Source: Ovis canadensis (taxonomy: Eukaryota; Chordata; Mammalia; Artiodactyla; Bovidae). From it: a stretch of DNA of 64,000 nt. The number at the start of each line of letters is the position of its first letter. The first letter of the stretch is position 1. Position numbers and translations under genes: made by a program. Below, one piece after another: positions 12,641-24,800 of the stretch. The notes under the pieces were generated by a model. It saw only the letters and a list, made by a program, of their open reading frames with translations. It made no database searches and was not told the origin of the DNA. Location of the stretch: contig NC_091263.1 of NCBI RefSeq assembly GCF_042477335.2, positions 66,830,501 to 66,894,500 on the forward strand. The letters are read 5' to 3'.

Positions 12641-13055
12641 CTGACATTTAAAAGATATATGACTAAATAGAAACCCTGTGAAGTTAATGGGTTTAAATTT
12701 AAACCATTTTCAAGGATTATTTTTTGGAAAGTTTTTTTTCTTAAGGGTCTGATTAATAACTGCTAATAAAAAACCATTGAAAATGTATGAAAATACCATT
12801 GAAAATTCTGTTGCTCTCCACACATTTGAAAAATCCAGATCCAGTTATATACAGAATTCCTACTTTATTGCTTAAATTGCCTTGGATTACCAGTATAATC
12901 CCTTGGAGTACCGGGGACCAAGGATCTGTTGCTAGTAAAAATAATTATTAGCTTATCTTTATAACATTTTACCTAATTATTTATTATTTAGAATTCCTTC
13001 TATATATGAGGTAAAATTTTATAAATAAAACATTTAAAATAGTAAAAAAAAAAAA
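12641..13055. other. AT-rich intronic sequence
   Basis: No gene or confident repeat assignment. Confidence 0.4.
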
Positions 13056-13059
13056 TAAT

Positions 13060-13510
13060 AATCTGCCTGGCAATGCAGGGGACACAGGTCCGGGAAGATC
13101 ACAAATGCCGTGGGAAAATCCCACATGCCGAGGAGCAGCTAGGCCCACGAGCCAGCTGCTGAGCCTGTGAGCTGCAGCTGCCGAGACCCACAGACCTAGA
13201 GTCTGTGCTCTGCAACAGCGCTGAGAAGCCTGCGAATTGCAAAGACGAGTAGCTCCAGCTCGCTGCAGCTAGAGAAAGCCTGTGCGTAGCAACAAAGACC
13301 CAGTGCAACAGCACAAAAAGGCAGCACGATTTGTATATTTAAGAAAAGTGTCTGCGTGCTCTCTGTTCTTGCCTGCACTGGGTCTCTGTTGCGACACCTG
13401 GGCTCTGGGTTGCGGCACACAAGCTTCTCTTCTTGTTGCAGGGCACAGTTCTAGAGTGTGTGGGCTCAGTGGTTGTGGCCTGCAGGTCCCGTCGTGGTGC
13501 CTGGGGAGAC
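13060..13510. repeat. CHR SINE pair in opposite orientations
   Basis: A head-truncated sense CHR (13060-13330) is followed directly by an antisense CHR fragment (about 13345-13510). Together they form an imperfect inverted repeat. Confidence 0.7.
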
Positions 13511-13539
13511 ACTGTAGGTATCCACTACACTTTGGATAT

Positions 13540-14870
13540 TAGAACACAAAGCAGTTGCGAGGAAAAGGATGGAAAATGATATTCCATGCTAAATGATACC
13601 CAAAAGAGAGCTGACGTGGCTATATTATTATCAAACAACACTAGCAAGTTTATTAGAGACAAAGAAGGAGGACACTATATGTTGATGATATATTGATTAT
13701 ATTGATATGTTGACACTATATATATGCTTCAGTATAACAGGAGGATATAATGATTATAAACCTCTTAACACCTAACAGACTCCTAAAATATATAAAGCAA
13801 AAATGGACAGAATTGTAAAGAGAAATACACAGTTCTCCAGTGACAGTGGGTCTCTGCTTTCAGTGATGGATACTACCAGACAGAATCAACAAGGAAAATG
13901 GAGGACCTGAGCAACCCTGAAACCAACGAGACTAGTACACATTCTTCCTACGTGAACATGTGTTAGATCACAGTTAGACCCTGTGTTAGATCACAACAAG
14001 TCTCAATAAATTTAGAAAGACTGAAATCCTACAGAGGATCTTTTCCAGTGACAGTGGAATGAAACTAAAAATCAAGAAAAGAAGGAAAATTGGAAATATG
14101 TGCAGATTATCCAGGTGGCCAATAAGCATATGAAAGATAAGCGTACATTGTTTGCTATATATTGAAACCACAGAGCTATACCAGCACCTCCTCCTTTAAA
14201 TGGTTCCAGTTAATTGGACTGACAAGATCAAGAGGTGGAGCAGTTGAAACTCCCATCGCGCAACCAGAGGGAACATAAATTCAAATAAGTACTTTGGAAA
14301 TCTAGTGTTATCCACAAAGCTAAATGTGTGTATGCTCCACAACCCAGCCATTTCGTTCAAGGGATATACCTTACAGAAACGAGTGCTTACATAAGAATGA
14401 GTGTATACATAAAAATTTCCATAATTTCTCTTCTTGATAGTTTCAGCTGGAAACAGCCAAATGTTCCTCCTCAACACTAGAATAGATAAATGCACTGTAA
14501 TATGTTCACTTGGTGGAATAGTGCGTATGCATGAAACAGTGCGTGTATATGAAACTGCCCGCACCAGTGTGGATGAATCTGGTGGATGTAAGTTGAAACA
14601 GCCAGTCACAAATGAGTAGGCAGTGGAATGGGTGATTTCAGTTATATGCTAGAGGAAACAAACAGAGCTGATTTGTGATTATAGAAATTCTGATAGTGGT
14701 TTGTGGTAGACGATGCTCTTCACTAGTGCACAAGGCCACCTTCTGAGGTTCTAAAAATATTTTGTAGCTTGATCTACATCGTGGGTACACAGATGTATGT
14801 ATGTGTAAATATTCATTGCACTCACTGTATGCTTAAAATTTGTGCATTGTATTACATAAATCTTAATTCT
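13540..14870 (+). repeat. L1 LINE ORF2 fragment
   Basis: Sense L1 ORF2-like sequence (for example CAAACAACACTAGCAAG and ATAAAGCAAAAATGGACAG). Heavily mutated. Confidence 0.65.
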
Positions 14871-14879
14871 CAGTTAAAA

Positions 14880-14997
14880 AAAATTTTTTTTGACCACATG
14901 TGGCATGCATAACTTCCTTGACCAGGGATCGAACCTGCATTTACTGCAGACCCTGGAAGCTCAGAATCTTAATCATTGGCCCACCAGGGAAGTTCTA
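14880..14997 (-). repeat. Truncated CHR-type SINE
   Basis: Antisense fragment with CCAGGGATCGAACCTGC and the terminal GGCCCACCAGGGAAGTTC. Confidence 0.7.
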
Positions 14998-15239
14998 AAA
15001 AAAAAAATTTTTTTTTTAAGAAATGAAGTCAGAAACAAAAGCATATCCATTTGCCAACTTTTTGATGTTAGTCCAGGCTTTTTCCTTTGCCAGTGGTGGA
15101 TCCATTGTTTTCAGTTCAGCTTGGTCTAGTGTAAACCATACCCTCAATGTGTTATACACAATCTTATGGTCTGTCCTTTTAAACTAAAGCAATTTTCATA
15201 GCAGTCTGAATCAGGATCCTTCTGGAGTTTTGGTTCTCT

Positions 15240-15366
15240 GTTTTTTTTTTTTTTTTTTCTTTTTTGACCACACTGCCTGGCGTGTGGAACTTCCCTGACC
15301 AGGGATCAAACCTGTGCCCCCTGCAATGGAAGCGTGGAGTCTTAGCTAGGCCACCAAGGAAGTCCT
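15240..15366 (-). repeat. Truncated CHR-type SINE with long T tract
   Basis: Antisense copy after a run of about 20 T. It lies about 340 bp upstream of SCAP exon 3. Confidence 0.72.
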
Positions 15367-15708
15367 TCCCCAATTTTTTCTCGTTGTCTTATGTGTGTCT
15401 GATATGACCAGAAGTTTGTTTAGCACCTTGCCTTATTACATCTCTAGACATTTTCAGCCAGTAATCTATTTCATTAAGTAGTTTATGAATTGGGTTTCCT
15501 GTGACCAAAAAGGAGCTTGAAAATTCTAATCTAGAGGCTCCTGCGTTTCCTCGTAGCCCTAAAGTTTGATGACTAGTATTTTGTACACTTGTGCAGTTCT
15601 AGCACAGGAGGCGAGTGCAGCTGCAGTGATTCCTGTGTCACTATTATCTCAGCATGGATTCTACCTGCCATCATGTCCTGACTCTTCTCTCCTTTTTGTC
15701 CATCCCAG

Positions 15709-15838
15709 CTACCCTCTGCTGAAGCTGCCCTTGCCAGGAACAGGACCCGTGGAATTCACCACTCCTGTGAAAGATTACTCACCCCCACCTCTGACCTCTG
15801 ACCACAAGCCTGGAGAGCCCAATGAGCAGCCAGAATGG
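15709..15838 (+). CDS. SCAP: SCAP exon 3
   Basis: The exon follows a CAG acceptor and its first base completes codon 41. It encodes residues 42-84: the end of TM1 (Tyr-Pro-Leu-Leu) and the start of luminal loop 1. The donor is GTAGGT. It sits alone, 13.8 kb upstream of the next exon. Confidence 0.95.
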
Positions 15839-18800
15839 GTAGGTGCTCAGCGTGTCCTGAGGAGCGCCCTGGGCATTGGGTGCGGATTGGCCGTGGCAGG
15901 GGTTCTGTGTGGAGCGAGGGTGGTCAGCTTCTGATGGGCAAATGCTTAGCACTTGAACCACTTTATAAAGGCGCTGAAAGTGTTTAGCTTACATTTAATA
16001 GTACATCCAGTCACACGTTCCTGTTTTGAAAGGAAACACTGAACGACATGGAAGGAAGGGGACTGTCCTAGAAAAGCCGGGTTGTGTTGCCGTAGCTGCG
16101 GCCGGCTAGCTCTGGGTCCATACTGTGGGTGTTCAGTCCAGGCAGTGCCCTGGCGAACAGGACCTCCTCCTTGAGCCCAAGTGGTTGCGGGAACTACTGA
16201 GTATCCCTGGAGAATGTTTTATCTTCTGAGTCCCATCACCATTTAATATTAGCAGTGAGCACTTAGCTTTTTCAAATCTGGTAGGTGCTGTTTTATCCTC
16301 ACAGTGCAGTCAGGCTGGGAATGACAGTGTGACTCAGTTTCAGTTTAGTTGTCATGGGGTCACCGCTGGGTTAGAACTCCAGATCTCCTGACCTGAAGCC
16401 AGCTGCTACTTCTGAATCGTGCTCTCCTCAGCCAGCTATCTCTGAGCTGAGCATGAATGCGAAACAGGAAGAAGACCTATAGGAATGCAAAACCCCCAGG
16501 TGAGTCTGGGCTGCGGCAGGTGACTTGTGGGAACTCTGGACTCATTATTTGGAAACCTTACAGGAAATGATGAGCTCATCCTGCTGGCTTATACCTGCCA
16601 GCTGTGGATGACATGTTCTTCCCTCGTGTGCTGGGCCCTGGTCCCGTGGGTTGGTGCCGGGCTTGCTGAGTCTGTTGTTGAGGAGCAGAGCCCAGCTCAG
16701 GGCACACAGCTCCTCTTCTCCCACCTTCTCTGTGCCAGTGATTGCACATTCCTTCCTGTTGCCTTTCCGGGTAATGTAGCGGCCTGGTAACTTGATGTCA
16801 GCTTTGCTCTAATGTTGCTAAAGTGGAGAGCTGGTTAGATAGGTGTGTGTTACGACTCCACATGGTTTCAGGAGGAAGTGCAGAACACAGGCTCAGTGGT
16901 ACTCAGCCACGAAGGTTAGGGTGAGCTGATGAGGCAGAAACCAGTTCATAGCTTCATGTCTCAGCTTGACACTTTGCTCACTGTGGGATCAAGCCTTTTG
17001 TCTCCTTCACTCTCTCTTTAAAAAAAAAAGTATTTATTAATGGCGCCACTGGGTCTTCATTGCAGCATGCGGGGTTCTCTCTAGTAGAGGTGCACAGGCT
17101 CAATTGCCCAGCAGTGTGTGGGGTCTTAGTTCCTCAACCAGGGATTGAAACTGTGTCCCCTGCATTGGAAGGCGAACTCTTAACCACTGGACCATGAGGA
17201 AAGTCCCTCCATTAACCTCTTGATAGGATTTTACCACATAATGGAGTTGATGGTTCCTGGTCACAGTGGGGTAGTCTGCGTTTGTGAGTGCTTTGTGACT
17301 AGTAGAGTTCAGTGGGCCTGATGGTACAGTTAGGGGTCTATCCAAGGGCAGGGGTTCACTTGTTTGTGAGCCCTTTCCACTTCCTTGATGTCCTCTTTTG
17401 GCCTGGGATGATGATAGTGTGGGGGTACAAAATAGCTTGAGGGTTTCTCTTTCTCACTGGGGTCCCCAGCCCCTGAAAGGTTGAGAAAGAGACGTAGGCC
17501 CTGGCTCAGTCAGCTGGTGTCAGGCCTCCCCGTGGTCAGTTACCTGACCAGGATTGACTGTTGTAACAGCAAAGGTCAGCAATGCAGGGCTTGTAAGGAT
17601 TGCTTTAATTATAAGGGACAGAAAACTCAACCCAAACCTGGGGACGTGAGAGGGCACTTTGGGGTCATAGAGCTCACCCGCAGGCAGGACTTACTAACGG
17701 ACAGCATGGGTAGGCCTCAGAAGGAGTCCATCCCTCAACTGTAGCCCCTCTGGGTCAGCTCAGTGTCCTCTCCCTAATGGGGGCTACAGCAGATTCAACC
17801 CTGTGGGTGCCCGCTTGGCACCCCCACCCAAGACCCTGTGAGCAGGGAGGTGCTCTGCTGGTTGGCCTCATCACCATGCTGCGGGTGAGAGAGGCTGTTT
17901 CCAAAGGAAGATTAGGAAGTGCAGGCCCTGGGCAGCACAGCACAAGCATCCGCTGCTCACAGCAGGAAGCTGTGATGTCCTTCATTCCTCATCCATTCCT
18001 TTATTATTCAGCACGTTTATTCCTTGTCTTCAGTGTGCCTGGCAGAACGATCGTGGGGACACATGGAGCCTCACTGCCCCGGAGGAGACGCCAGGGTGCT
18101 TGGGAAGAGAACACGGAGATGTGGGTTCTTTTGTCAACAGCACACGGGAGCCAGCCCCAGGAGCTCCCAGTGGTCAGTGCTGAAAAAGAAGATACATTTC
18201 ACAGCAAAATACATACATAGCTGAGCCTGTATGATTGAATAATTAAGTGGAGGAGAATAGACAAATCTGAGCAAAAAATTCTGAATTTATGTAGCCGCTC
18301 TGCCCTCAGAGAGGTGGAATATAATCCACCTTCCTTCATTGTGGACTGCGCACAGTGACTTCCTTCCAGAGAGTGCCAAGTGGAAAGGGGAGGAGAGAGT
18401 GGGTTTCCAGTGGAAACCCTGATAGGTGGCTCTCGACACGGTGTTCGGGGTCACCATCAGCAGTGGTGAATCAGGTTGATGGTATGTACCTTGATGTGTG
18501 ACGAGAAGGGTGCTTGTCTCTATGTTCTTCCACCGCAAACACCATAATCCCAGTCTGATCATGAGAAGAACATCAGACACATCTGTGAGGAGTAGTCTAC
18601 ACAGTCCCGACCAGCACTCCTCACGACTGTCAAGGTCATCAGAAAAAAAGAGTCCAAGAAACTGTCCCAGCCAAGAGAAGCCTCACAAGACAGGACAGCT
18701 GGATATAACATGGTATCCTGGATGGGATCTCGGGAGAGAAGAAAGGACGTGGGGACAAGCTGAGGAAATCTGGTTTCCTTACTTTGCCTTGGTGATAGTT

Positions 18801-21800
18801 TCTCAGACTTGGCTTGTTCTCGATGACCTTGACAGTTTCGAGGAGTGTTTCTCAAGCGGGGCTTTGTTTCTATCTCTCTAGACTAGTCTCAGCTTGTGGG
18901 GTTTTAGAAGGAAGAGTACGGAGGTCAAGTGTCACTCTTTTCATGTCTGTCAGCCTCCTAAAGTATTTTTTAAATTTCTGTACAGTAAAGTTTAGTCTTT
19001 GTGCTCTAAAGTTCTTGGTACCATCAGGGGATTTTTTGTGTTTTTTTGTTTTTAGTCTTTTTTACAGAAGTATGGAACAATTTAGCTATGGCTTTCTTTT
19101 TCAAGAATTTTATTTATTTTTGGTTGTGCTGGGTCTGCATTGCTGCAAGTGGGCTTTCTCCAGTTGTGTCGAGTGGAGGCTGCTTTCTAGGTGCGCCGTG
19201 TGGGCTTCGCATCGTGGTGGCTGCTCTTGCTGTGGAGCATAGGCCCTAGAGTGCTCGGGTTTTGGTAGTTGTGGGTCTCGGGCTCAGTAGTTGAGCCGCA
19301 CTCAAGGCTTTGTTGCCTCGCAGCATCTGGAATCTTCCTGGACCAGGGTTTGAACCCATGTCTTCTGCATTGGCAGGTGAATTCCTAACCACCGGGCCAT
19401 CAGGGAGGTGCTTAGTTGTGGTTTTAAATTTGCATTTTCCAGATGAATATTTTTGAGGTCTTGTTGTATTTGCACATCTTCCTTTGTGACAAGAAGGGTG
19501 TTTCAGTATTTTGCTCATTTTGAGCTGAGTTATGTGGATTTTTTTTAATATGCAAAGCTATTCAAAGAAGTATATTGATAATGGAAAACATGCAATAATC
19601 TAGATATCCTTTAAATAGAGAAATAACTAAAGTTTCAGTTCAGTTCAGTTGAGTCGCTCAGTCCGTGTCCGACTCTTTGTGACCCCATGAATCGCAGCAC
19701 ACCAGGCCTCCCTGTCCATCACCATCTCCCGGAGTTCACTCAGACTCGCGTCCATCGAGTCCGTGATGCCATCCAGCCATCTCATCCTCTGTCGTCCCCT
19801 TCTCCTCCTGCCCCCAATCCCTCCCAGCATCAGAGTCTTTTCCAGTGAGTCAACTCTTTGCGTGAGGTGGCCAAAGTACTGGAGCTTCAGCTTTAGCATC
19901 ATTCCTTCCAAAGAACACCCAGGGCTGATCTTCAGAATGGACTGGTTGGATCTCCTTGAAGTCCAAGGGACTCTCAAGAGTCTTCTCCAACACCACAGTT
20001 CAAAAGCATCAATTCTTCGGTGCTCAGCCTTCTTCACAGTCCACCTTACATCCATACATGACCACAGGAAAAACCATAGCCTTGACTAGACGGACCTTAG
20101 TCGGCAAAATAATGTCTCTGCTTTTGAATATACTGTCTAGGTTGGTCATAACTTTTCTTCCAAGGAGTAAGCATCTTTTAATTTCATGGCTGCAGTATAG
20201 CCAGATACTTGAATGTACCCATTAAATAGATTTTTAAGCTCAACAAAGTAGATTAATTAAGAAAAGCCAAAGATAAAACACTACATGTACTATACCAACT
20301 GTTTAAAAAATACATGCATAGAAAAAGTATTAATTGCTCAATGATGTCCGACTCTGTGACCCCATGGACTGTAACCCGCCAGACTCCTCTGTCCATTGAG
20401 TTCTCCAGGCAAGAATTCTGGAGTGGGTTGCCATTTCCTACTGTAGGGGATCTTCCCAACCCAGGGATCAAAACCAGGTCTCCTGCATTGCAACCAGGGA
20501 AGCCCTGGTGCGTGGGAAAAAACTAGTATCAAATCCATTAAAGTGCAAACAACACTTACTTTTAGGTTGTGTATTACAATAGACTTGCACTGCTTTTACA
20601 AAAAGAAAAAAAAAAAAAGATAAATTTTTATCCCTCCCAGCATCAGAGTCTTTTCCAGTGAGTCAACTCTTCGCATCAGGTGGCCACAGTATTGGAGCTT
20701 CAGCATCAGTCCTTCCAATGACTGGTTTGATTTTCTTGCTGTCCAAGGGACGCTCAAGAGTCTTTAGTACCACAGTTCGAAGGCATCAATTCTTCTGTGC
20801 TTTGCCTTCTTTATGGTCCAGCTCTCACATCCATACATGGCTACTGGAAAGACCATAGCCTTGACTAGATGGACCTTTGTTGGCGAAGCGGTATCTTTCC
20901 TTTTAAACACACTGTCCAGGTTTGTCATAACTTCCCTGCCAAGCAGTCATCTTCTAATTTCATGACTGCAGTCACCATCCACTTCAGTAAGTGGTGTTGG
21001 GAAAACTGGACAGCCACCCGTAAAAGGATGAAACTAGAACACTTCCTAATGCCATACACAAAGGTAAACTCAAAATGGATTACAGACCTAAATGTAACAC
21101 CAGAAACTGTAAAACCCTTACTAAGGGGAAAACTTAGGCGGAACATTCTGACATAAATCATCGCAAGACCTTCTGTGACCCACGGCGACCATCTGCTTAC
21201 TGATCTTAGAGCCCAAGAAGAGGAAATGTGTCCCTGCTTCCACCTTTCCCCTTCTGTTTGCCATGAAGTCATAGCACCAGATGCCATGACCTGTGTTTTT
21301 TTAATATTGAGTTTTAAGCCAACTTTTTTCACTTTCACTCTTTCACCCTTACCAAAAGGCTCTTTATAGTTCCTCTTTGCTTTCTGCCATTAAAGTAGTA
21401 TCATCTCCATACCTGAGGTTGTTGATACTTCTCCCAGCAATCTTGATTCCAGCTTGTAACTCATTCAACCTGGCTTTTTGAATGATGTGCTCTGTGTAAA
21501 GTTTAAACAAACAGGTTGACAATAAACAGCCTTGTCATACTCCTTTCTCAGTCTTGAACCAGTTGGTTGTTCCATACAAGGTTGTGACTGTAGCTTCTTG
21601 ACCTGCATACAGATTTCTCAGGAGACAGGTAAGATAGTCTGGTATTCTCATCTCTTTAAGAGTTTTCTACAGTTTGTTACAATCCACGCAGTCACAGGCT
21701 TTAGTGTAGTCAATGAAGCTAAATGTTTACCTCTAAACGTAGAGGTAAATATTTTTCTGGAATCCCCTTGCTTTCTCTATGATCCAGAGAATGTTGGCAG

Positions 21801-24800
21801 TTTGATCTCTGGTTTCTCAGCCTTTCTAAACCCAGCTTACAAATCTGGAAGTTCTCATTTCACATAGTGCTGAAGCCTGCCTTGAAGGATTTTGAGCATA
21901 GCCTTACTAGCATGGGAGATGAGTGTGACTTGTAAGATACATGACTTATCTCCCATGCATCTCTATTGCTACCCTACAAACGGGTTCATCTGTACCATTT
22001 TTCTAGATTCCATATATATGCATTGCTATATGATACTTGTTTTTCCCTTTCTGACTTCACTCTGAATAACAGGCCCTTGATTGATCCACCTCACTGGAAC
22101 GGACTCAGATGTGTTCCTTTTTATGGCTGAGTAATAGTCCATTGTATATATGTACCACAGGTTCTTTATCCATTCATCTGTCAGTGGACATCAGGTTGCT
22201 CCCATGTTCTGGCTATTGTAAACAGTGCTGCAGTGCGCATTGGGGTACAGGTGTCATTTTCAGTTATGGTTTTTTCAGAGTGTATGCCCGGTAGTGGGAT
22301 TTTTGGGTCATATGGTAGTTTTAGTCTTAGTTTTTAAAGAAAAGTTCCATACTGTTCTCCACAGTGGCTGAATCAGTGTACATTGCCATCAACAGTGCAA
22401 GAAGTTTCCCTTTTCTCACATCCTCTCCAGCATTTATTGTTTGTAGATATTTTGATGATGGCCTATAGTTTCCTTTGCTGTGCAGAAGCTTTTAAGTTTA
22501 ATTAGATCCCATTTATTTTTGTTTTTATTTCCATCATTCTAGGATATGGGTCATAGAAGATCTTGCTATGATTTATGTCAAAGAGTGTTCTGCCTAAGTT
22601 CTCCTCTTAAGGGTTTTATAGTTTCTTGTGTTACATTTAGGTCTGTAATCCATTTTGAGTTTACCTTTGTGTATGGCATTAGGAAGTGTTCTAGTTTCAT
22701 CCTTTTACGGGTGGCTGTCCAGTTTTCCCAACACCACTTATTGAAGAGACTGTCATTTCTCCTTTGTATATTCTTGCCACCTTTGCCCATAGGTGTGTGG
22801 GTGATGGATTTCTTTTACTGAGTTATAATTCTTTCTGTGTGCTGGAGGTATCTCTCTGTGTAGCCCTCTTTTCCCCTTTTATTGACGTGTTCCTGCAGTG
22901 GGATGGAGGCTGCACCCTGCAGTTGGGCCTCGTGTGTGTGTGTCCTCCAGAAAGGACTCCAATCAATTCTGCCGGCATCTTGTGCCCTGGGTTAGGCCTG
23001 GCATGTGTTGGAGTCACTGATCACCCCCATGTGGGGGTACGGGGAGGTCAGTTCCCACTGGGAGGCAGGGTGTTTTTACCAGAGCAAAGCGGAAAGGTGA
23101 AGACTTGCCGTTTCTTAACTGTGTGACCTTGGGCAGGTTATGTAACGACTCTGTACCTTGGTTTCCACACTCGTAAAATGGGGATAATAGTTATACCTGC
23201 ATTACAGTTGTCACAGGATGAAGTGAAAGGATGCAAATTCAGGTCGGTGTCTGGCCCATCACTGGATCTGTAAATGAGTCTGGCTGTCACCACTGTCCTT
23301 GCTTACATCTGGCCAGAGCGGAGGGCAGGGCAGAGGGTCCTGTGCTCAGAGGTTCTAAGTGCACCAGGCGTGCTCTGCGTATGTGTCACTAAGAGACAGA
23401 AGTCTGAAGTGAGGCTTTCTTCTTGAAGCTTGATAGGTGATCAGGTAGTTGGGACCAAGTTAAATCCTGGGCTTTGGAGTTTAAATGAATCCTCTCGGCA
23501 GTGGGAAGCTGAGCCCTTAGAGGCAGCGACGTGGTGAGAGTGGTGGTAAGATGGTCAGTCTTCGAGAAACCTGGAGACGAGGATGATGGTGCCTAGGAGG
23601 AGGGTGAGGGGGCAGAGAGGCGAAGGGGGCTTCATTTTACAGGGATCGCAAGGCTGCATGTAAGAGCTTTAGGACACAATGACGCCACTAGGTATGACTG
23701 GCGTGCGCCGGGCCACCTGGCTCACTGGCTGGTTGCTGGTGTTGTGTTGTTCCGTCCGCACAGTGATCTGCCGAGTTCTGAGGGTCTGTCCCCATTTCCC
23801 TCAGTAAGCCTGGGACTGAGGCTTGGAGAGCGTAGAGACCCTTGTCCGAGGCATGCAGCTGGGGGTAGAGCTAGAATGTGAACCCCAGCATGGCCCCTGC
23901 GCCGCCCCCCACAGCCATTCCCCGCCTGTCCAGGGCTGGGGAGCAAGGAGCAGGAGCATTGTCTTCCAGGAGCTGAGCAGTGGGAGTGCTCTCAGGGGCT
24001 CCTGGGTATGTCAGCGCAAAGGCAACGGGCCTGGAGCTCTAGGATGCTTTCTCTGAAAGTGAAGGACAGAGAGAGAGAGAGAGAGTGTGTGTGTGTGTGT
24101 GTACAAGCTTTTTTTGTTTTAATTTTCTTTATTTTTGGCTGCGTTGTGTCTTTGTTGCTGCGCTGGCTTTTCTCCAGTTGCCATGCGCGGGCCTCTCATT
24201 GCAGTGGCTTCTCTTGTTGCGATGCTAGGGTGCGCGGGTTTCAGCACCCTAGGGCTCCCGGGCTATAGAGCACAGGCTAAACAGACATGGTCCACAGGCT
24301 TAACTGCTCCACCACACATGGGATCTTCTCAGACCAGGGATCAAACCTGTGTCCATCGACGGGCGGATTCTTTACCACTGGACCACCAGGGAGGCCCAGG
24401 GATTGTGTTTAAAGCAACAGCAAGCCTGAGATGTCCTGCTCTGGCTTGGCCCTGCTAGACTGACTCATCATGGAAACCTGACCCTCATGCCAGACCCTGC
24501 CTGCCGGTCCGCCTGGGTGCCTGGGCTTCCAGGCCAGCCCTGCAGCGTGGGTGGTGGCATCCTAAGCCTGAATGTGAGGTTTCCGAGGAGCCCAGGTCAG
24601 GGCTCTCATGCTGAGACAGTGGCAACTTAGACCCCGCAGGCCCTAGGACCTCAGCTCCCCTCCAGCACTGCTGTGCTGGGCCTTTGCTTCTGTGCCCTGT
24701 TGTCCATGGGACCCACATGGTTCAGAACCACCCCGGCATGTAGGACTCACAGGCTGGGAATTGGGCAGCCCCAGGCTTGAATCCTGCCTCTGCTGCTGTG

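Larger units (their letters stand above)
1..15708 (+). other. SCAP: SCAP intron 2 (downstream part)
   Basis: Everything before SCAP exon 3 is inferred to be intron 2, because no match to the start-codon exon was found. It is dominated by nested L1, BovB, CHR and BovA2 elements listed separately. About 1-240 shows no recognised element. Confidence 0.7.

Noticed and set aside
1..15708. Search for SCAP exon 2 with the start codon
   Set aside because: No sequence encoding the known N-terminus was found on the + strand; it is presumed upstream of the window.
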